Source: Pseudidiomarina mangrovi (GTDB taxonomy: Bacteria; Pseudomonadota; Gammaproteobacteria; Enterobacterales; Alteromonadaceae). From it: 64,000 bases of DNA. The position numbers and the translations under genes were made by a program. The stretch covers positions 1-64,000 of the forward strand of contig NZ_RJLC01000017.1 of the NCBI RefSeq assembly GCF_003999375.1. The letters are read 5' to 3'. The notes beneath the pieces are model-generated. The model made no database searches, was not told the origin of the DNA, and worked only from the letters and a program-made list of their open reading frames with translations. Below are positions 56,844 through 64,000 of this stretch, in pieces (within the stretch, counting starts at the first letter, position 1; every line of letters begins with the position of its first letter).

Positions 56844-57704
56844 ATGGAGATGTCACTGCATCCGCGTAATCACTTTGCTATTCGCCGTTTTATTGCGGCG
56901 CAAAGTTTAACCCGCCTGATTGGACTGTTCATTCTCAGCATTGTGATGTTGGCCGCGGTGCTGAGTATTATTGCCGCGCAAGCGGCCGAACCAGCCGTGC
57001 CGTGGTATCGGTTATGGAATGATATGTTCATTGAGTTGATGGGCAAAGAACAAGATTGGAGTCATCACGCGCTCTGGTTTAGTGCGCCGGTGCGGGCTTT
57101 GTTAGCCACCTTAGCGTTAATCATTCCGTCGTTGTTTTTCGGTTTAGTGGTGTATAAATTTTTTGTCCTGCAAAAAGACGTAGTGATTTTTCGCTCACAG
57201 TGCGAGCTCAATGAGCAACAAACGGCCGTTGTGGTGCACTTTTATATAGCATCAGCGCTGCAAACACATAACGTGCGCATTGAAGCCTTTGTGCGTACCT
57301 ACCAAGCGCAGCTCGAAAATGCCGACCAGTCGGGCTACCCGATGAATACCATTCCACTGCAGCTCGGCGCCGACAGTTGTTTTCCGTTGCCCTTTAGCCG
57401 TGTGCCGTCGCGGGTGGAGGTGCCCATAGCGGGACAACAGGGCGGCCCAGTGATAGCCCTCGCAGCCGATAGCATAGCGATTGAAATGGGCTCCAACCGC
57501 ATTGAGTTAGCCCTGCAGCAGCGTGATTTTTGCCAGCTAGTGATGGTCATTAGTGGCGAGGTACCAGATTTACAATCGCAGTTTCGTGAGGTGCATAGCT
57601 ATGATCTACCAGCAGCACTGAGTCATGCGCCACTACCGGCCATGATCACCCAATTTAACCGCAAGCGGCAGCGCTTTATGGTGGAAAACTGGCGTGATTT
57701 CTAA
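56844..57704 (+). CDS. Two-helix membrane protein with C-terminal cytosolic beta domain, unknown function
   Basis: Encodes 286 residues. A helix at about 25-48 (LIGLFILSIVMLAAVLSIIA), a ~45-residue loop (VPWYRLWNDMFIELMGKEQD), and a second helix at about 88-115 (LLATLALIIPSLFFGLVVYK) are followed by a soluble domain beginning VVIFRSQCELNEQQTAVVVH. The layout (helix, loop, helix, then beta-rich tail) loosely recalls inward-rectifier potassium channels, whose cytosolic part starts similarly. However, the loop has no TxGYG filter, so channel function is not supported. It is convergent with the DUF1028 gene, whose stop codons overlap by 4 bases. Not assigned. Confidence 0.75.
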   Translation: MEMSLHPRNHFAIRRFIAAQSLTRLIGLFILSIVMLAAVLSIIAAQAAEPAVPWYRLWNDMFIELMGKEQDWSHHALWFSAPVRALLATLALIIPSLFFGLVVYKFFVLQKDVVIFRSQCELNEQQTAVVVHFYIASALQTHNVRIEAFVRTYQAQLENADQSGYPMNTIPLQLGADSCFPLPFSRVPSRVEVPIAGQQGGPVIALAADSIAIEMGSNRIELALQQRDFCQLVMVISGEVPDLQSQFREVHSYDLPAALSHAPLPAMITQFNRKRQRFMVENWRDF

Positions 57705-58543
57705 GCTCGCCATAGCGCCGTGAGAATTGGCAGGGCCGCAAGCAGAGCGGTGCTGAGGGTGTTGTCTTGTGGGTTTAGGTGGTGAGCTAAATTATGCCGT
57801 TGTAGCCATTGCTGTCGCTCAGCCGCGCTGTCTGGCAGCGGCAATTGTGCCAGCAGCGTAGTGGCGTCTGGGCTGAACTGAGCGGGGTGGATAAAGGTCA
57901 GTGCAGTCAGCGGATGATAGAGCCTATGAAGCTGCACTAAGTGGCTCAGTTCAGTGAGTGGCGTGGCGCTGGCATCAACGCGCACATTAAGCTGTTTATA
58001 GGCGGATAGTTGTGGCCGCCACGCTTGCACCGCCGCCGCCAGCTTGCCGCGTTTATCGCCGCCATGGCGGGCGCCAGCCTGCAGCGCGGCGACACAACGT
58101 TCTACCAGCGGCTGCTGCCGAGCGCGGTTAAAGGCCTGTATCATCTGCGCCACGGTACCGGCCACCAACATGTTACCAATAGCCACCACCCCCGGTGCTT
58201 GGTAGTGCTCTACCACTGGCACACAAGCTTGGCCTGAAAATACACGGGAGTGGCCCTGAGCATTTAACAGCGCCACTTGGCGGTGCTCACGGTGGGCATC
58301 ATTGGCTAAATACTGGGCTAGGCTACCGTCGACATCTTCAGGGTGCTGTTGCAGATACTGCAGCGCTACGGTCGCGGCTTCGGGGTGCGCCTGTGACTGG
58401 CTTAACAGCACTCCCGCCGGTGGCGCGCAGTGCAGAACTAATGGCCCGAGCGCTAGATAGTTTGAGCAACTAGCGACCACCAACTCGCCGCTGAGGCTAT
58501 CAACGGCGGCAATCGAAAAGGTAGCAAGTTTGGATTGTGACAA
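57701..58543 (-). CDS. DUF1028 family protein (Ntn-hydrolase-like)
   Basis: Encodes 280 residues. The N-terminus ATFSIAAVDSLSGELVVASC, then QSQAHPEAATVALQYLQQ, RQVALLNAQGHSRVFSGQAC, VVAIGNMLVAGTVAQMIQAF and LQAGARHGGDKRGKLAAAVQ are the DUF1028 pattern. The family has an Ntn-hydrolase-like fold and is predicted to cut amide bonds, with no firm substrate. The C-terminal ~90 residues differ from the core. It lies 12 bases downstream of the alkaline phosphatase gene on the same strand, so it may share the phosphate-responsive promoter. Confidence 0.87.
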   Translation of the reverse strand: MSQSKLATFSIAAVDSLSGELVVASCSNYLALGPLVLHCAPPAGVLLSQSQAHPEAATVALQYLQQHPEDVDGSLAQYLANDAHREHRQVALLNAQGHSRVFSGQACVPVVEHYQAPGVVAIGNMLVAGTVAQMIQAFNRARQQPLVERCVAALQAGARHGGDKRGKLAAAVQAWRPQLSAYKQLNVRVDASATPLTELSHLVQLHRLYHPLTALTFIHPAQFSPDATTLLAQLPLPDSAAERQQWLQRHNLAHHLNPQDNTLSTALLAALPILTALWRA

Positions 58544-58555
58544 ACCATCTCCTGT

Positions 58556-59920
58556 TTACTGTTGTTGCATAATACTCAGCAACAGCTTAGCAATTTCGGT
58601 GTTGTCTTGGTAGCCACGGAATTTTTCCGCACCTGGGCCAATGGCTAACACTGGTACATCCACGGCGGTATGGCCGGTGGTGGTCCAGCCGGTGCGAGTA
58701 TGCGCGCTGATAATCTCCACCAACACTTTACCATGAGGCATTTGCCGAGCGCGACCACGCAACTCGTCAGGTACTTGTACTGCCTCCAACTGCTGCCACT
58801 GTTGTTCGGTAAGCGGCAAGTTAAGTAGCGGGCTTAAATAGTCGCGGAACTCGCTCGGTTGACGGGTGAGCAAGCCACGGGTCATTACCTCCAGCGAGGC
58901 TTTGATGCCCATCACTTTGTCACTATACCAAGCGTACTCGCCGCCTTGCCCTAGGGTCAGACCACCGGTGGAGTGGTCAGCGGTGATCACTACCAAGGTA
59001 TTTGGGTGTTGTTGCTGGTACTCCAACACCACCTTAATAGCATTGGCGAAATCGGCCACTTCGTGCACGGCACAGGCGATATCATTAGCATGCCCACACC
59101 AGTCTATCAAACTGCCTTCAACCATTAAGGCAAACGGCTTGCCAGTGCTTTGCTGCTGTTGTTGTAACAGCCGCAAAGCCTGCGTTGTCATAGCTGCCAG
59201 TTGTGGTTCAGCATCAATGCTGTGCGGCAGCGCTAGTGGCGCAAATAAGCCAAGTACTGGAGTGTGTTGCAACTGGTTGAGTTGCTCAATTTCGGTCGCA
59301 ATGTGCAGCCCTTGTGCGGTTAATTCCGGTAGCCAGTTTTTATCATCGCGGACAAAATGGCTCTGTCCGCCGCCAAGCAGAACATCAAAGCCCCATTCAC
59401 CAGCGCTGACTTGTTGAGCATAACTGTCGGCAATGGCATCGTACATGGTGCGTGAAGCGTGGTGGGTAAAAAACGCGGCTGGGGTAGCGTGCGTCACCTG
59501 TACGGAAACCACCGCACCGGTGCCCCAGCCTTGCTGCTTGGCAACTTCCATCATGGTGGTCAGCGGTTGCTGTTGAGTATCCAGTCCAATGGCGCCGTTG
59601 TACGATTTAACCCCAGTTGCTAGCGCCGTGGCAGCGGCTGCAGAATCTGTCACCCAGGTATCATCATCGGGGTAGGTCGTGGCTGCGCCCACCAGCAAAT
59701 CGTCAAATACCGTGGGTGTAAGGGCCTCAGCGCCGAGCTCACTGTGGGCATAGCGATAGGCAGAAATATATTCAAAGCCCATGCCATCGCCGACCATAAA
59801 GATGATCGACGGTGGTGTGCTAGGTGCAACTGGGGCGGGGCTTTGACAAGCTGTTAATAGACCAACAGCGAGTGCAATCGCTGGGTATTTTAGCCGTTTA
59901 GAATGAGCGCGCATAATCAA
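58556..59920 (-). CDS. Alkaline phosphatase lipoprotein
   Basis: Encodes 454 residues. The signal ends ALAVGLLTACQSPAP, a lipobox with Cys about 25 (an alternative start 6 bases in gives MRAHSK). Alkaline phosphatase superfamily motifs: IIFMVGDGMGFEYISAYR (metal Asp), the nucleophile Ser in TDSAAAATALATGVKSYN, VTHATPAAFFTHHASR, VEGSLIDWCGHANDI, VVITADHSTGGLTLGQ and the late GWTTTGHTAVDVP (His). Releases phosphate from esters at the cell surface or periplasm. A PHO box and -10 lie just upstream, indicating PhoB activation under phosphate limitation. Confidence 0.93.
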   Translation of the reverse strand: MIMRAHSKRLKYPAIALAVGLLTACQSPAPVAPSTPPSIIFMVGDGMGFEYISAYRYAHSELGAEALTPTVFDDLLVGAATTYPDDDTWVTDSAAAATALATGVKSYNGAIGLDTQQQPLTTMMEVAKQQGWGTGAVVSVQVTHATPAAFFTHHASRTMYDAIADSYAQQVSAGEWGFDVLLGGGQSHFVRDDKNWLPELTAQGLHIATEIEQLNQLQHTPVLGLFAPLALPHSIDAEPQLAAMTTQALRLLQQQQQSTGKPFALMVEGSLIDWCGHANDIACAVHEVADFANAIKVVLEYQQQHPNTLVVITADHSTGGLTLGQGGEYAWYSDKVMGIKASLEVMTRGLLTRQPSEFRDYLSPLLNLPLTEQQWQQLEAVQVPDELRGRARQMPHGKVLVEIISAHTRTGWTTTGHTAVDVPVLAIGPGAEKFRGYQDNTEIAKLLLSIMQQQ

Positions 59921-59945
59921 CCTCTACCATAATTTTATGCGCGCT

Positions 59946-59979
59946 AGATTAGCACAATACAATGACAGTTGGGTGACAA
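59946..59979 (-). promoter_or_regulatory. PhoB-dependent promoter (PHO box plus -10) of the alkaline phosphatase gene
   Basis: On the minus strand: TTGTCAC-CCAA-CTGTCAT (59979-59962), the 7-4-7 PHO box pattern, then 10 bases and TAATCT (59951-59946) as -10. This spacing is typical of PhoB-activated promoters, where the box replaces the -35. Confidence 0.78.
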
Positions 59980-59989
59980 AAAGCACCAG

Positions 59990-60826
59990 TTAGTCGAGTG
60001 AACAAGACTGTTCGGTGACTTTCCACACCACTGGTTCCCAATAGTTCTGATTGGCCCGCTCATAACGCTTGGAACGAACAAAATGAGAACCGAGATGGTA
60101 TTTTTTATCCGCTTCAACCACCACCGATAACAGTTTGACCTGATCAATGGCGCCACTGCGGCTAACCTGACGGTTATCAATCAATTCGACCAAGCCAATA
60201 ATATGCTCACCCACCGGTAGTACTAAATTGGGGCTGAGGCTTTTCAGCGGCTCACCATTAATACTGATGATCCGGGCTGGGTAGTGGTCAATAATACTGG
60301 GTTGTAAAAATACACTGAGTCGACCACAAGCACTGCTGCTGGCGGTGACGCCGGCGACATGGTCGCGCCGCGGTAATTCGATGTGCAGGCGCCACCCCGG
60401 CACTACGGTAGCTAGCACTTGGCCAGTAAGTTGCAGGTCTTCTCCGGAACGCTTGATCTGTACTGTTAGCTGGCTACCATGTTCTAAGCTGGCCAAATAC
60501 TGCAATACTTCACCGAGTGAATCGCCGCTTACCTGTAAAGCGTTAATACCCTCAACCTGATCGTTTTCGCGCAGCCCCATAGTGGCGGCAACTGACCCCT
60601 CACGCACCGACAGCACCTTGCCGTCCGGGCGAATGATGGCGCCCCAGTCAAAGTAACTGCGTGCTGCTTCTTCATAGGTAGCTTGTTCTTTGTCGCCTAA
60701 TTCTTTCGCCAGTTCAGCGGCGGCGGCGCGGGCTAGGTCAACCCCTTGTTGGGCACTGGCTACAGGTGCCATAGCGGCAATAGAAAGTAGCGCGAACATG
60801 AGGCTAAAGGCTGGTATGGGTTTCAT
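59990..60826 (-). CDS. Secreted PDZ-domain protein, last gene of a sigma/anti-sigma operon
   Basis: Encodes 278 residues from ATG 60826, which overlaps the anti-sigma stop (ATGA) and begins a signal peptide (MKPIPAFSLMFALLSIAAMAPVASAQQ). The open frame further upstream lies over the anti-sigma gene and is rejected. A PDZ domain (about 55-130) shows VREGSVAATMGLRENDQVEG and LEHGSQLTVQIKRSGEDLQL. The C-terminal half has no recognised family, but LPVGEHIIGLVELIDNRQVS and ADKKYHLGSHFVRSK resemble PEGA/beta-strand stress proteins. It may sense envelope state and relay it to the anti-sigma factor; this is inference. Confidence 0.8.
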   Translation of the reverse strand: MKPIPAFSLMFALLSIAAMAPVASAQQGVDLARAAAAELAKELGDKEQATYEEAARSYFDWGAIIRPDGKVLSVREGSVAATMGLRENDQVEGINALQVSGDSLGEVLQYLASLEHGSQLTVQIKRSGEDLQLTGQVLATVVPGWRLHIELPRRDHVAGVTASSSACGRLSVFLQPSIIDHYPARIISINGEPLKSLSPNLVLPVGEHIIGLVELIDNRQVSRSGAIDQVKLLSVVVEADKKYHLGSHFVRSKRYERANQNYWEPVVWKVTEQSCSLD

Positions 60827-61230
60827 TGTGTCCACTCCTGATTGATACGGTCTTTGGCTGTCCAATAGGCACGTTGTGCCCATAGCTGGCTGATAGTTTG
60901 CTCGTCGGCGCCGCTTAGATAAGCGTACTGAATACGCTGGTCTAAGGCTTCGAGCTGATAATTTTCTGCCATTAACATTGGCGGTGTGCTGGCGCCGTAC
61001 TGTTGTGGCTGGGTAGGTGACAGGGTTGGCGACAAGGTATAGTCGCCAACCACCAGCCATGCCACCGCGGCGGCTGTGGCCAACGGCACGATGCCCCATG
61101 CCCAGCGGCGGTTCGACGCTGTCGGCAGCGGCCATGCCAGCGCTGGCTCATTACTGACTTGCGCAGCTGCTGCTTGCTGCAGGCGCTTACTGAGTTGCTG
61201 TTCAGCTGGACTGCGAGATAATTTATCCAT
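60823..61230 (-). CDS. Putative single-pass anti-sigma factor
   Basis: Encodes 135 residues from ATG 61230; an in-frame ATG at 61242 is equally possible. A cytosolic N-terminal region (MDKLSRSPAEQQLSKRLQQA) is followed by one membrane helix (WAWGIVPLATAAAVAWLVVG, about 45-65) and a periplasmic tail with QLEALDQRIQYAYLSGADEQ. No zinc-binding anti-sigma motif (HxxxCxxC) is visible, so the family is not firm. The role is inferred from position right after an ECF sigma gene, overlapping it by 8 bases. Confidence 0.68.
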   Translation of the reverse strand: MDKLSRSPAEQQLSKRLQQAAAAQVSNEPALAWPLPTASNRRWAWGIVPLATAAAVAWLVVGDYTLSPTLSPTQPQQYGASTPPMLMAENYQLEALDQRIQYAYLSGADEQTISQLWAQRAYWTAKDRINQEWTQ

Positions 61231-61780
61231 GTTCGGCTCCATGATTTGCCGCCTGTTGTAATTTTTTTAATGCGCGGTGATAGCGTTGACGAATAGTCGC
61301 TGCTGGCACCTCATACAAGGTAGCAAGTTGCTGATGGCTATAATCTTCAACCAAGTATAACCACACCAGTTGTTGCTCGGCTTTGGTTAAGCACTGCATA
61401 AGTTGTTCAATGTCATCACAATGGCTTAACCAATCGGCTTGTTGATAGGGCTGCTCATCCACCGGCTGATGCTGGTCGTTGGCCTCAAGGACTAACCACG
61501 ACTGTTTGCGAAAATGTGCCAAGGCACAGTTCACCGTAAGTTGCTTGAGCCAGCCGCCAAAGGCGGTAACATCGCGTAGTTGATGAATTTTGGCAAACAC
61601 CTGAATAAATACGTCTTGGGCTAAGTCACGGGCAAGCTCGCGCTCACGGCATAAGCCCAGCAGACTGGTGAGTACCGCAGTTTGAAAGGTTTCGAAGATA
61701 TGTTGCTGGGCATCACGGCGACCCTGTTGGGCTTGCCGAATGATGCTCGCAGCTATGGGCGTTCCGAATCCTCTGTACAC
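61223..61780 (-). CDS. ECF RNA polymerase sigma factor
   Basis: Encodes 185 residues from a GTG start (61778-61780); no better start is seen nearby. Region 2 (about 20-90): RELARDLAQDVFIQVFAKIH and LRDVTAFGGWLKQLTVNCAL. Region 4 (about 125-175): LTKAEQQLVWLYLVEDYSHQ then QLATLYEVPAATIRQRYHRA with the helix-turn-helix. Small two-domain ECF type. Forms an operon with the putative anti-sigma and PDZ genes. Its own target promoter was not identified. Confidence 0.9.
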   Translation of the reverse strand: MYRGFGTPIAASIIRQAQQGRRDAQQHIFETFQTAVLTSLLGLCRERELARDLAQDVFIQVFAKIHQLRDVTAFGGWLKQLTVNCALAHFRKQSWLVLEANDQHQPVDEQPYQQADWLSHCDDIEQLMQCLTKAEQQLVWLYLVEDYSHQQLATLYEVPAATIRQRYHRALKKLQQAANHGAEHG

Positions 61781-61860
61781 AACATAGTTCCTGTGGCAAC
61801 ACGGTCAGTCTGTTACTAGCACAGATGAACACTAACCACTATGTGTGACAGCGTGACCGT

Positions 61861-63657
61861 CTAAAATTGAATATCAACGTATACTGGGTCGTGATCAGAG
61901 GCCCGGAATGGGCTGCTATCCACCCAATTGGGATTGCTTCGGTGCATGTCGTATTGCAGCGCCGTTGGCTCATCGGCGTTGATTGACCAATGGCGTTGCA
62001 TAACCACGCGGTTGTGTAATGCAGTGGATACCAAAATGTGGTCGAGGCTGCCGGCAAAACCATTGAATACATAGGAGTATCCTTGTGGTTCAAACACTTC
62101 AATGCGGTTGTGGTAGCCGTTTTGTTTGAACCAAGTGATTGGGTCTTCCATAGCATAGGCATTGAAATCACCCAGCAATACGCTGTGTTCCACCGTGTTC
62201 AACGGTGATTGTTGCATGAGTTCGGTGAGTAATTGTGCAGATTCCAGCCGAACCGCATTCCAACAGCCTTGACCGTCAGCTTGATCGGCATTGGCTTGGT
62301 TACCATCGCGTGGGCATGAGCCTTTTGATTTAAAATGATTGACCGCAACGGCAAACAGCTCGCTATTATGCAAGGCTTGGAACTGCTGCACTAACGGTGG
62401 TCGGCTGCGGGTACCAAATGGAGCCTGCCGTGAGGTAATAACGTCACTGTGTGGCTTCACCCGGTCAGCTCGGTAGAGCAAACCGTTGGTAATAGAATCA
62501 GTACCGAAACGGCCACTATCTTGGGCCTGCGCCGCATTAACAAAGCGCCAATCGTGGCCACTGTGTTGGCGCAACGCGGTGGTTAGTTCAACAATGGCAC
62601 TACTGCTGCCATAGCCGTCATTTTCAATTTCCATTAAGCCAATAATATCGGCATTCAAAGCAGTCAAGGCACTGATAATTTTATCGTGTTGACGAGCAAA
62701 GTCAGCGGCGGTTTTCGCACCACGATCGGTCGGAAAGGTTTTATCTGGGCCGTTACCATTAAAGTAATTGAGCACGTTGAAGGCGGCGATACGCAGAGTT
62801 TGCTCAGCCGGCGCCGGTGGGTTGGCGGGGCGCGGATTGCTGTGGCTAAATTGTGGTTGCTGGGTGGGTTGCAACTGGTAGCTGCCATTGAATTCACTCA
62901 ATAGGCCAACCAATTGGCTGACGCTATCGCCACTGCGCAAGGTGTTGGTAGCAGTTAATTCGGGGCTTGGGTAGCTGATTTGAGCCGGTTTTTCGGCCTT
63001 ATTGTCATCAACGCTAAGGCGGCCAAGTAAGGCTTGTTGATTGGCAGCGTATGCGTCAGCTCCAGGTGCACTAATCTGGGTTGCGGTGAACTGTTGCTGA
63101 GCGGCAACTTGAAATTGGCCATGCCGGGCTAATGGGTAATGGCCGGTGACCACCAGGGTTTGTGCAAAGCGTACTGGCATATTCTCCAGTGCTTCAAACT
63201 GACTCATTGAGGTGACTGGCAATTGTAGTAATTGAGCGGCAGGCAGGGCTTGTTCGCCGCAGCTTTGCAGCAGTGATGGTTGGCTTAACCCGGTCACTTG
63301 TGCGGTTTCGCTAACGGTGCCGCTTAGCAGCACGGTCTGCCCCGCAGTTAGCTCGGGAAAGCCAGAGTCCGTAGCAACAAATAGTGCCTCGGAGGTGGTT
63401 ACATCCTGATCGTTATCGTGTTCCAAACTGTGCAGATAAAAGCCACCGAGTTGCTCCTCAGCTTGCCAGCTAGCGAGCACCACGCCACGCACGGTAACCT
63501 GTTGGCCGAGCAGGGAGCTGACCATGGCAGAGCCTTGAATGCTGTGAATAGGCGTGACGGCGACATCACAGGCGGCTACGGCTTGCGGTTGTTGTTGACA
63601 GCCAGCGACCAACAAAGCGGCGGTAGCGGTGATAAAAAGCGAGCGAAGAGCAACCAT
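61861..63657 (-). CDS. ExeM/NucH-like extracellular nuclease lipoprotein
   Basis: Encodes 598 residues. The signal ends ITATAALLVAGCQQQPQ with a lipobox Cys 20. Residues ~25-270: OB-fold-like part of ExeM proteins (SSLLGQQVTVRGVVLASWQA, then LGGFYLHS and FPELTAGQTVLLSGTVSETA). Residues ~285-598: endonuclease/exonuclease/phosphatase domain with RIAAFNVLNYFNG, IIGLMEIENDGYG, AVNHFKSKGS, VLLGDFNAYAMEDPI, SLDHILVS and FRASDHDPVYVDI, the full catalytic set. Expected to degrade extracellular DNA, aiding nutrient recovery or biofilm turnover. Membrane anchoring is inferred from the lipobox. Confidence 0.93.
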   Translation of the reverse strand: MVALRSLFITATAALLVAGCQQQPQAVAACDVAVTPIHSIQGSAMVSSLLGQQVTVRGVVLASWQAEEQLGGFYLHSLEHDNDQDVTTSEALFVATDSGFPELTAGQTVLLSGTVSETAQVTGLSQPSLLQSCGEQALPAAQLLQLPVTSMSQFEALENMPVRFAQTLVVTGHYPLARHGQFQVAAQQQFTATQISAPGADAYAANQQALLGRLSVDDNKAEKPAQISYPSPELTATNTLRSGDSVSQLVGLLSEFNGSYQLQPTQQPQFSHSNPRPANPPAPAEQTLRIAAFNVLNYFNGNGPDKTFPTDRGAKTAADFARQHDKIISALTALNADIIGLMEIENDGYGSSSAIVELTTALRQHSGHDWRFVNAAQAQDSGRFGTDSITNGLLYRADRVKPHSDVITSRQAPFGTRSRPPLVQQFQALHNSELFAVAVNHFKSKGSCPRDGNQANADQADGQGCWNAVRLESAQLLTELMQQSPLNTVEHSVLLGDFNAYAMEDPITWFKQNGYHNRIEVFEPQGYSYVFNGFAGSLDHILVSTALHNRVVMQRHWSINADEPTALQYDMHRSNPNWVDSSPFRASDHDPVYVDIQF

Positions 63658-63684
63658 AAATAATCCTAACAGCTAAACTAAATG

Positions 63685-64000
63685 TTACCGTCGCGCCGAT
63701 AGTTCGGTGCGTCGAATTTGTACCACCAGCGCAAATTTGGGGTGGTCAAAATAATGCGTTTCATGACTAATCACGCGACGTAATTGGTCCAGCTCAAAGC
63801 GTCGCAAAAATAGATTATTAGAACCTTGTTGCAGCGCCGCTTGAGCCTGTTCAGCCAAACTGATGCTACTAAATACTACCGGCTGTGGTTGGCGTAGCTC
63901 TAACTGACTATCAATATGCAGATAGTTGCCGACTAGGTAGATGTGCAGCAAGCCATCGAGCTCCCATACCGGCTGTTGCGCTAGTTGGCTGACATCCACA
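63685..64000 (-). CDS. CsiV-like peptidoglycan-binding protein, C-terminal part (5' end outside the window)
   Basis: The frame is open to the right edge, so only the C-terminal ~105 residues are seen. LLHIYLVGNYLHIDSQLELR followed by LRRVISHETHYFDHPKFALV and VQIRR is the conserved closing of CsiV-family proteins. These are periplasmic proteins that in Vibrio activate the cell-wall synthase response to D-amino acids. Assignment is from memory of the family and partial sequence. Confidence 0.72.
   Translation of the reverse strand, partial: VDVSQLAQQPVWELDGLLHIYLVGNYLHIDSQLELRQPQPVVFSSISLAEQAQAALQQGSNNLFLRRFELDQLRRVISHETHYFDHPKFALVVQIRRTELSARR

Noticed and set aside
56844-57704. Calling the orphan protein a potassium channel
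   Set aside because: No selectivity filter (TxGYG) in the loop between helices; similarity of the tail is too weak.
60827-61135. Long upstream extension of the PDZ protein
   Set aside because: It overlaps the anti-sigma gene in another frame, has no signal peptide, and the ATG at 60826 begins a clear signal peptide and overlaps the preceding stop.

Overview
The window looks like a chromosomal segment of a marine gammaproteobacterium, most likely Alteromonadales and probably near Idiomarinaceae. This is inferred from the gene repertoire (AbgT transporter, long FadE, tricorn-like peptidase, NupC-type nucleoside carrier, CsiV-like protein) and from the tmRNA tag ANDDNYALAA. No 16S rRNA or tRNA gene was seen, so the genus is not proven.

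Layout. (1) 1-1517: the 3' end of an Rhs polymorphic toxin gene whose C-terminal domain resembles Tae4 peptidoglycan amidases, overlapped by a gene for a secreted, probably immunity, protein. (2) 1616-10555: housekeeping genes. These are an AbgT transporter, fadE (with FadR-like and PsrA-like operator candidates), a DUF3108 protein, the purMN pair, a GNAT/C39-peptidase fusion and a periplasmic aspartic protease. (3) 10601-10960: ssrA (tmRNA). (4) 10961-30699: a putative genomic island of about 19.7 kb in the 3' end of ssrA. The last 17 bases of ssrA recur at 30683-30699, followed by a strong terminator that is probably the original ssrA terminator. The island carries several decayed genes (sirtuin with a 4-bp duplication, DUF1543 with an in-frame stop, parE-like toxin with an in-frame stop, an S8-peptidase scrap). 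It also carries yebG with an SOS box, a ybiI-like zinc-finger gene, and a copper block: His/Cys-rich protein, CusCBA efflux pump, CusF-like protein, CopC, CopD, two PepSY proteins (one fused to an NqrF-like flavoreductase) and a copper P-type ATPase. An IS3-family element abuts the right attachment-like site, and no integrase was found.

(5) 30708-41458: a c-di-GMP-rich stretch (four GGDEF/EAL proteins) interspersed with a metallo-beta-lactamase-fold lipoprotein, DCC thiol oxidoreductase-like protein, catalase-like peroxidase, patatin lipoprotein, histidine phosphatase and VOC protein. (6) 41553-57704: core metabolism and proteolysis. This includes glutathione-dependent formaldehyde detoxification (frmA/fghA), an M16 peptidase lipoprotein, udk, a NupC-type transporter, tesB, acnA, a tricorn-like S41 peptidase, a folM/folK-like pair and an orphan two-helix membrane protein. 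(7) 57701-64000: DUF1028 protein, alkaline phosphatase with a PHO box, an ECF sigma/anti-sigma/PDZ operon, an ExeM-like nuclease lipoprotein and the end of a CsiV-like gene.

How the genes work together: the copper block covers periplasmic capture (CopC, CusF-like, His/Cys-rich protein), cytosol-to-periplasm export (P-type ATPase) and periplasm-to-outside export (CusCBA), with a possible membrane redox arm formed by the PepSY pair. All functions are from reading motifs by eye; no database search or structure prediction was run.
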